This document shows positions 61,962 to 64,000 of a stretch of 64,000 nucleotides of DNA, in pieces. The notes under the pieces were generated by a model, which did not search any database, was not told the DNA's origin, and saw nothing but the letters and a program-made list of their open reading frames with translations. Position 1 is the first letter of the stretch; the number at the start of each line of letters is the position of its first letter. This DNA comes from DASPWV01 sp046726375 (GTDB lineage Bacteria > Acidobacteriota > Vicinamibacteria > Vicinamibacterales > UBA2999): assembly GCA_046726375.1 (NCBI GenBank), contig JBKPAJ010000071.1, positions 62,001 through 126,000 on the forward strand, written 5' to 3'. The position numbers were made by a program, and so were the translations under genes.

Positions 61962-63341
61962 CTACGTCGTTTCCTTCATCCGATTCAGCTTGTTATGCAG
62001 CGTCTTCAAACTGATCCCCAACATCTCAGCCGCGCGCGTTTTGTTGCCCCCTGCGGCTTCGAGCGTCGCCATGATCAATCGCCGCTCGGCCTCGTCAACC
62101 GTCATGCCGGGAGCAATCGTGACGCCTGAAGGCGGCGCGCTCTCCTGTGGTTTCGACGGCGCGCCGAAACGCGGCAGATGCTGCGCTTCGACAAACTCGC
62201 CGCGCGCCAGAATCGTCGCGCGCTCCATCACGTTGCGGAGCTCGCGCACGTTGCCGGGCCAATCGTAGAGCTGCAGCGTCCGCATCGCCTCGGGCGTGAC
62301 GCCGCGAATTTGCCGCCGGTCGCGCGCGTTGAATTCATCGATGAACGCCTGAACGAGCAGCGGCAGATCTTCTTTCCGGTCGCGAAGCGGCGGCAACTCA
62401 ATCGAAAAGACGTTGAGGCGGTAATACAGGTCGTCGCGCAGCTTGCCTTCGCGTATCGCCTCGAACGGATTGACGTTTGTGGCCGCGATGACGCGCACAT
62501 CTACTTCCTGCTCGACGCGGCCGCCCAGACGTCGGAACTTGCGCTCCTGCAGCACGCGCAGGAGCTTGACCTGCGTGACAGCCTGCATTTCGGCGATCTC
62601 GTCGAGGAAGAGCGTGCCGCTGTCCGCGAGCTCGAAACAGCCGGCACGGCGATCGATGGCGCCGGTAAAAGCGCCGCGCTCGTGACCGAAAATCTCGCTC
62701 TCGAGCAAGGTCTCGGGAATCGCGGCGCAGTTGATGGCGACAAACGGCGAGTGCGCGCGCGGGCTGAGCTGGTGAATGGTCTGCGCGATCAGCTCTTTGC
62801 CCGTGCCTGACTCGCCGATGATCAACACCGAGGCCGGCGTCGGCGACGCCTGCTCGATGACCTGATAGATGCGGCGCATGCTCGGACTGTTGCCGACGAT
62901 GCGGCCAAACGTGCCCTTCTCACGCAGCTGACGGCGCAACGCCTCGTTCTCCCGCTTTTGCGCGTTCATCTCCGCGATCCGCTGCAACAGCCGTTTCAGC
63001 TTCTGAGGATCGACCGGCTTGGTGAGGTAATCCTCGGCGCCGTCTTTGACGGCCTCGACCGCGGTTTCAACGGATCCCTGCGCGGTCAGCAGCACGACCT
63101 TCACATCCTCGTCCTTGAGCGCTTTCAGCAACTGCAGGCCCGTCATGTTCGGCATGAACAGGTCCGTGACGATGATGGCGGGACGGAAGGAGGTCACCAG
63201 CTTGAGCGCCTCCTCGCCGTCGCCAGCAGCCTCGGTCGCAAAACCCCACGTTCGCACGAGTTCGGCGAGCCCTCTGCGCGTTGGCGCATCGTCTTCTACA
63301 ATCAGCACGCGTTCCGGGGCGCTCTTTGGCGACTCAACCAC
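61962..63341 (-). CDS. NtrC-family sigma-54-dependent response regulator
   Basis: A 459-residue protein. The receiver domain has acidic pocket VLIVEDDAPT near residue 13, phosphoacceptor Asp in IIVTDLFMPNMTG near 60, and Lys in DYLTKPVDPQ. The AAA+ domain shows LIIGESGTGKELIAQTIHQL (Walker A), GHERGAFTGAIDRR (sigma-54 contact loop), GTLFLDEIAEM (Walker B) and RDDLYYRLNVF. The C-terminal Fis-type HTH is TLEAAGGNKTRAAEMLGISL. It activates sigma-54 promoters when phosphorylated by the downstream kinase. GTG start. Confidence 0.94.
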   Translation of the reverse strand: MVESPKSAPERVLIVEDDAPTRRGLAELVRTWGFATEAAGDGEEALKLVTSFRPAIIVTDLFMPNMTGLQLLKALKDEDVKVVLLTAQGSVETAVEAVKDGAEDYLTKPVDPQKLKRLLQRIAEMNAQKRENEALRRQLREKGTFGRIVGNSPSMRRIYQVIEQASPTPASVLIIGESGTGKELIAQTIHQLSPRAHSPFVAINCAAIPETLLESEIFGHERGAFTGAIDRRAGCFELADSGTLFLDEIAEMQAVTQVKLLRVLQERKFRRLGGRVEQEVDVRVIAATNVNPFEAIREGKLRDDLYYRLNVFSIELPPLRDRKEDLPLLVQAFIDEFNARDRRQIRGVTPEAMRTLQLYDWPGNVRELRNVMERATILARGEFVEAQHLPRFGAPSKPQESAPPSGVTIAPGMTVDEAERRLIMATLEAAGGNKTRAAEMLGISLKTLHNKLNRMKETT

Positions 63342-63366
63342 GATTTCTACTGTACCATCGCTCGCG

Positions 63367-64000
63367 GTGCTGCCCGATCACGAGGACGTCCCAGAAATTC
63401 CTGGAATTCCGCAGTCGATGGAGGCTCCTGCCGCCCCACTCGACGAAACCGCCGCTTCACAGCGCCGGATTCCGCCCCTCCGCGCCGCACTCGAGGTGCT
63501 GCTCTGCTCCGACTATCCGACGCAGGTGGCGATTGCCGCCTTGCTCGGTGAATTGGGAATAAGCGCGGTGGACGCCGCCGGTCGCCTCTCCGCGCGATTC
63601 GTCTACCTGATTTCCACGATCGACACCGTGGTTCTCCTGACACTGATTTGGGTGCTGCTGCGCGCGAGCGGCGATCGACCGCGCGAGGTGTTTCTGCAGC
63701 GGGGCGACGCGCGTCGTGAGTTCGTCGTGGGTCTTTTGCTCGTCCCGATTGCCTTTGGCGTCGTGATCGTGCTGCAGCTCGGAATCTACCTCGTGGCGCC
63801 GTTTCTGCGCAACGTGCCGCACAATCCTTTTCAGTCGCTGCTCGGTTCGCCGCTGCAGATCGCGGCATTCGTCCTGCTGGTGCTGATTGCGGGTGGCGTT
63901 CGTGAGGAAATCCAGCGCGCGTTCCTCTTGCGGCGCTTCGAGCAGAGCCTCGGCGGGCCAGTCGTGGGACTCGTCGTCACCAGTCTCGCGTTCGGTCTCG
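63367..64000 (+). CDS. CPBP-family intramembrane metalloprotease, cut by the window edge
   Basis: A frame without stop, running off the right edge. It opens at GTG 63367 or ATG 63418; the former adds LPDHEDVPEIPGIPQS and I cannot decide between them. After a Pro/Ala-rich leader come LEVLLCSDYPTQVAIAALLG and several hydrophobic helices (YLISTIDTVVLLTLIWVLLR, FVVGLLLVPIAFGVVIVLQL). GGVREEIQRAFLLRRFEQSL is the EExxxR motif of CPBP (Rce1/Abi) proteases. The gene faces the NtrC-type regulator across a 25-77 base gap. Role unknown. Confidence 0.8.
   Translation, partial: MLPDHEDVPEIPGIPQSMEAPAAPLDETAASQRRIPPLRAALEVLLCSDYPTQVAIAALLGELGISAVDAAGRLSARFVYLISTIDTVVLLTLIWVLLRASGDRPREVFLQRGDARREFVVGLLLVPIAFGVVIVLQLGIYLVAPFLRNVPHNPFQSLLGSPLQIAAFVLLVLIAGGVREEIQRAFLLRRFEQSLGGPVVGLVVTSLAFGL

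Overview
The window is high-GC chromosomal DNA, densely coded on both strands, with no rRNA, CRISPR array, prophage or complete insertion sequence. Gene content points to an acidobacterium, most likely class Vicinamibacteria: two full duplicated-orphan (ADOP) permeases and a permease remnant, one permease translationally coupled to a PadR regulator, a very large TonB-dependent receptor with an N-terminal carboxypeptidase-like domain, secreted quinoprotein-type beta-propellers, and a class II (B12) ribonucleotide reductase. This placement is inference from families; no phylogeny was run.

Layout. 1-3537 (minus): an exported-protein gene cut by the window edge, an ADOP permease and an SDR. 3582-4394: a lipoprotein. 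4401-4566: a 166-bp quasi-palindrome between convergent genes. 4563-14261 (minus): one operon of TonB receptor, M28 peptidase and three overlapping PQQ-like beta-propeller genes. 14262-17474: an oxidoreductase gene remnant, a D12-class adenine methylase, a small zinc ribbon, and an ECF sigma/anti-sigma pair that faces a membrane-protein gene across a mirrored promoter. 17583-25700: tRNA-Leu(UAG), then tig-clpP-clpX-lon, engB and rho. 25687-30932: a putrescine block (N-carbamoylputrescine amidase, a B12-binding radical SAM protein, agmatine deiminase) and a cardiolipin synthase-like protein. 31112-35483: rpmE and a convergent mrfA-mrfB-like repair pair. 35635-43667: a small coiled-coil protein, APC permease, SDR, DUF547 protein, alpha/beta hydrolase, PadR-ADOP and an RraA-like protein. 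44111-47833: a secreted Kelch/BP74-like protein and a GHL10-type glycosidase. 48096-55253: permease remnant, coiled-coil protein, RecQ, MFS exporter, and a ligase-associated exonuclease/ligase pair. 55312-59199: a Cys-less DUF2089 protein, a YvlB-like protein and NrdJ with NrdR boxes. 59758-64000: lipoprotein, NtrC-type two-component system, and a CPBP protease cut by the edge.

Functional themes are protein quality control (tig/clp/lon), DNA repair (mrfAB-like, RecQ, exonuclease-ligase), nutrient uptake and extracellular hydrolysis, polyamine synthesis, and envelope regulation.

The least expected material is non-coding. There is a family of about 115-bp elements (three copies) with a conserved closing stem and a possible compensatory base-pair loss. 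There are about ten intergenic arrays built from roughly 7-bp units of differing sequence, often arranged as mirrored arms; one of them supplies the C-terminus of a protein. There is also a 26-bp perfect palindrome that places identical ECF-type -35 elements back to back.
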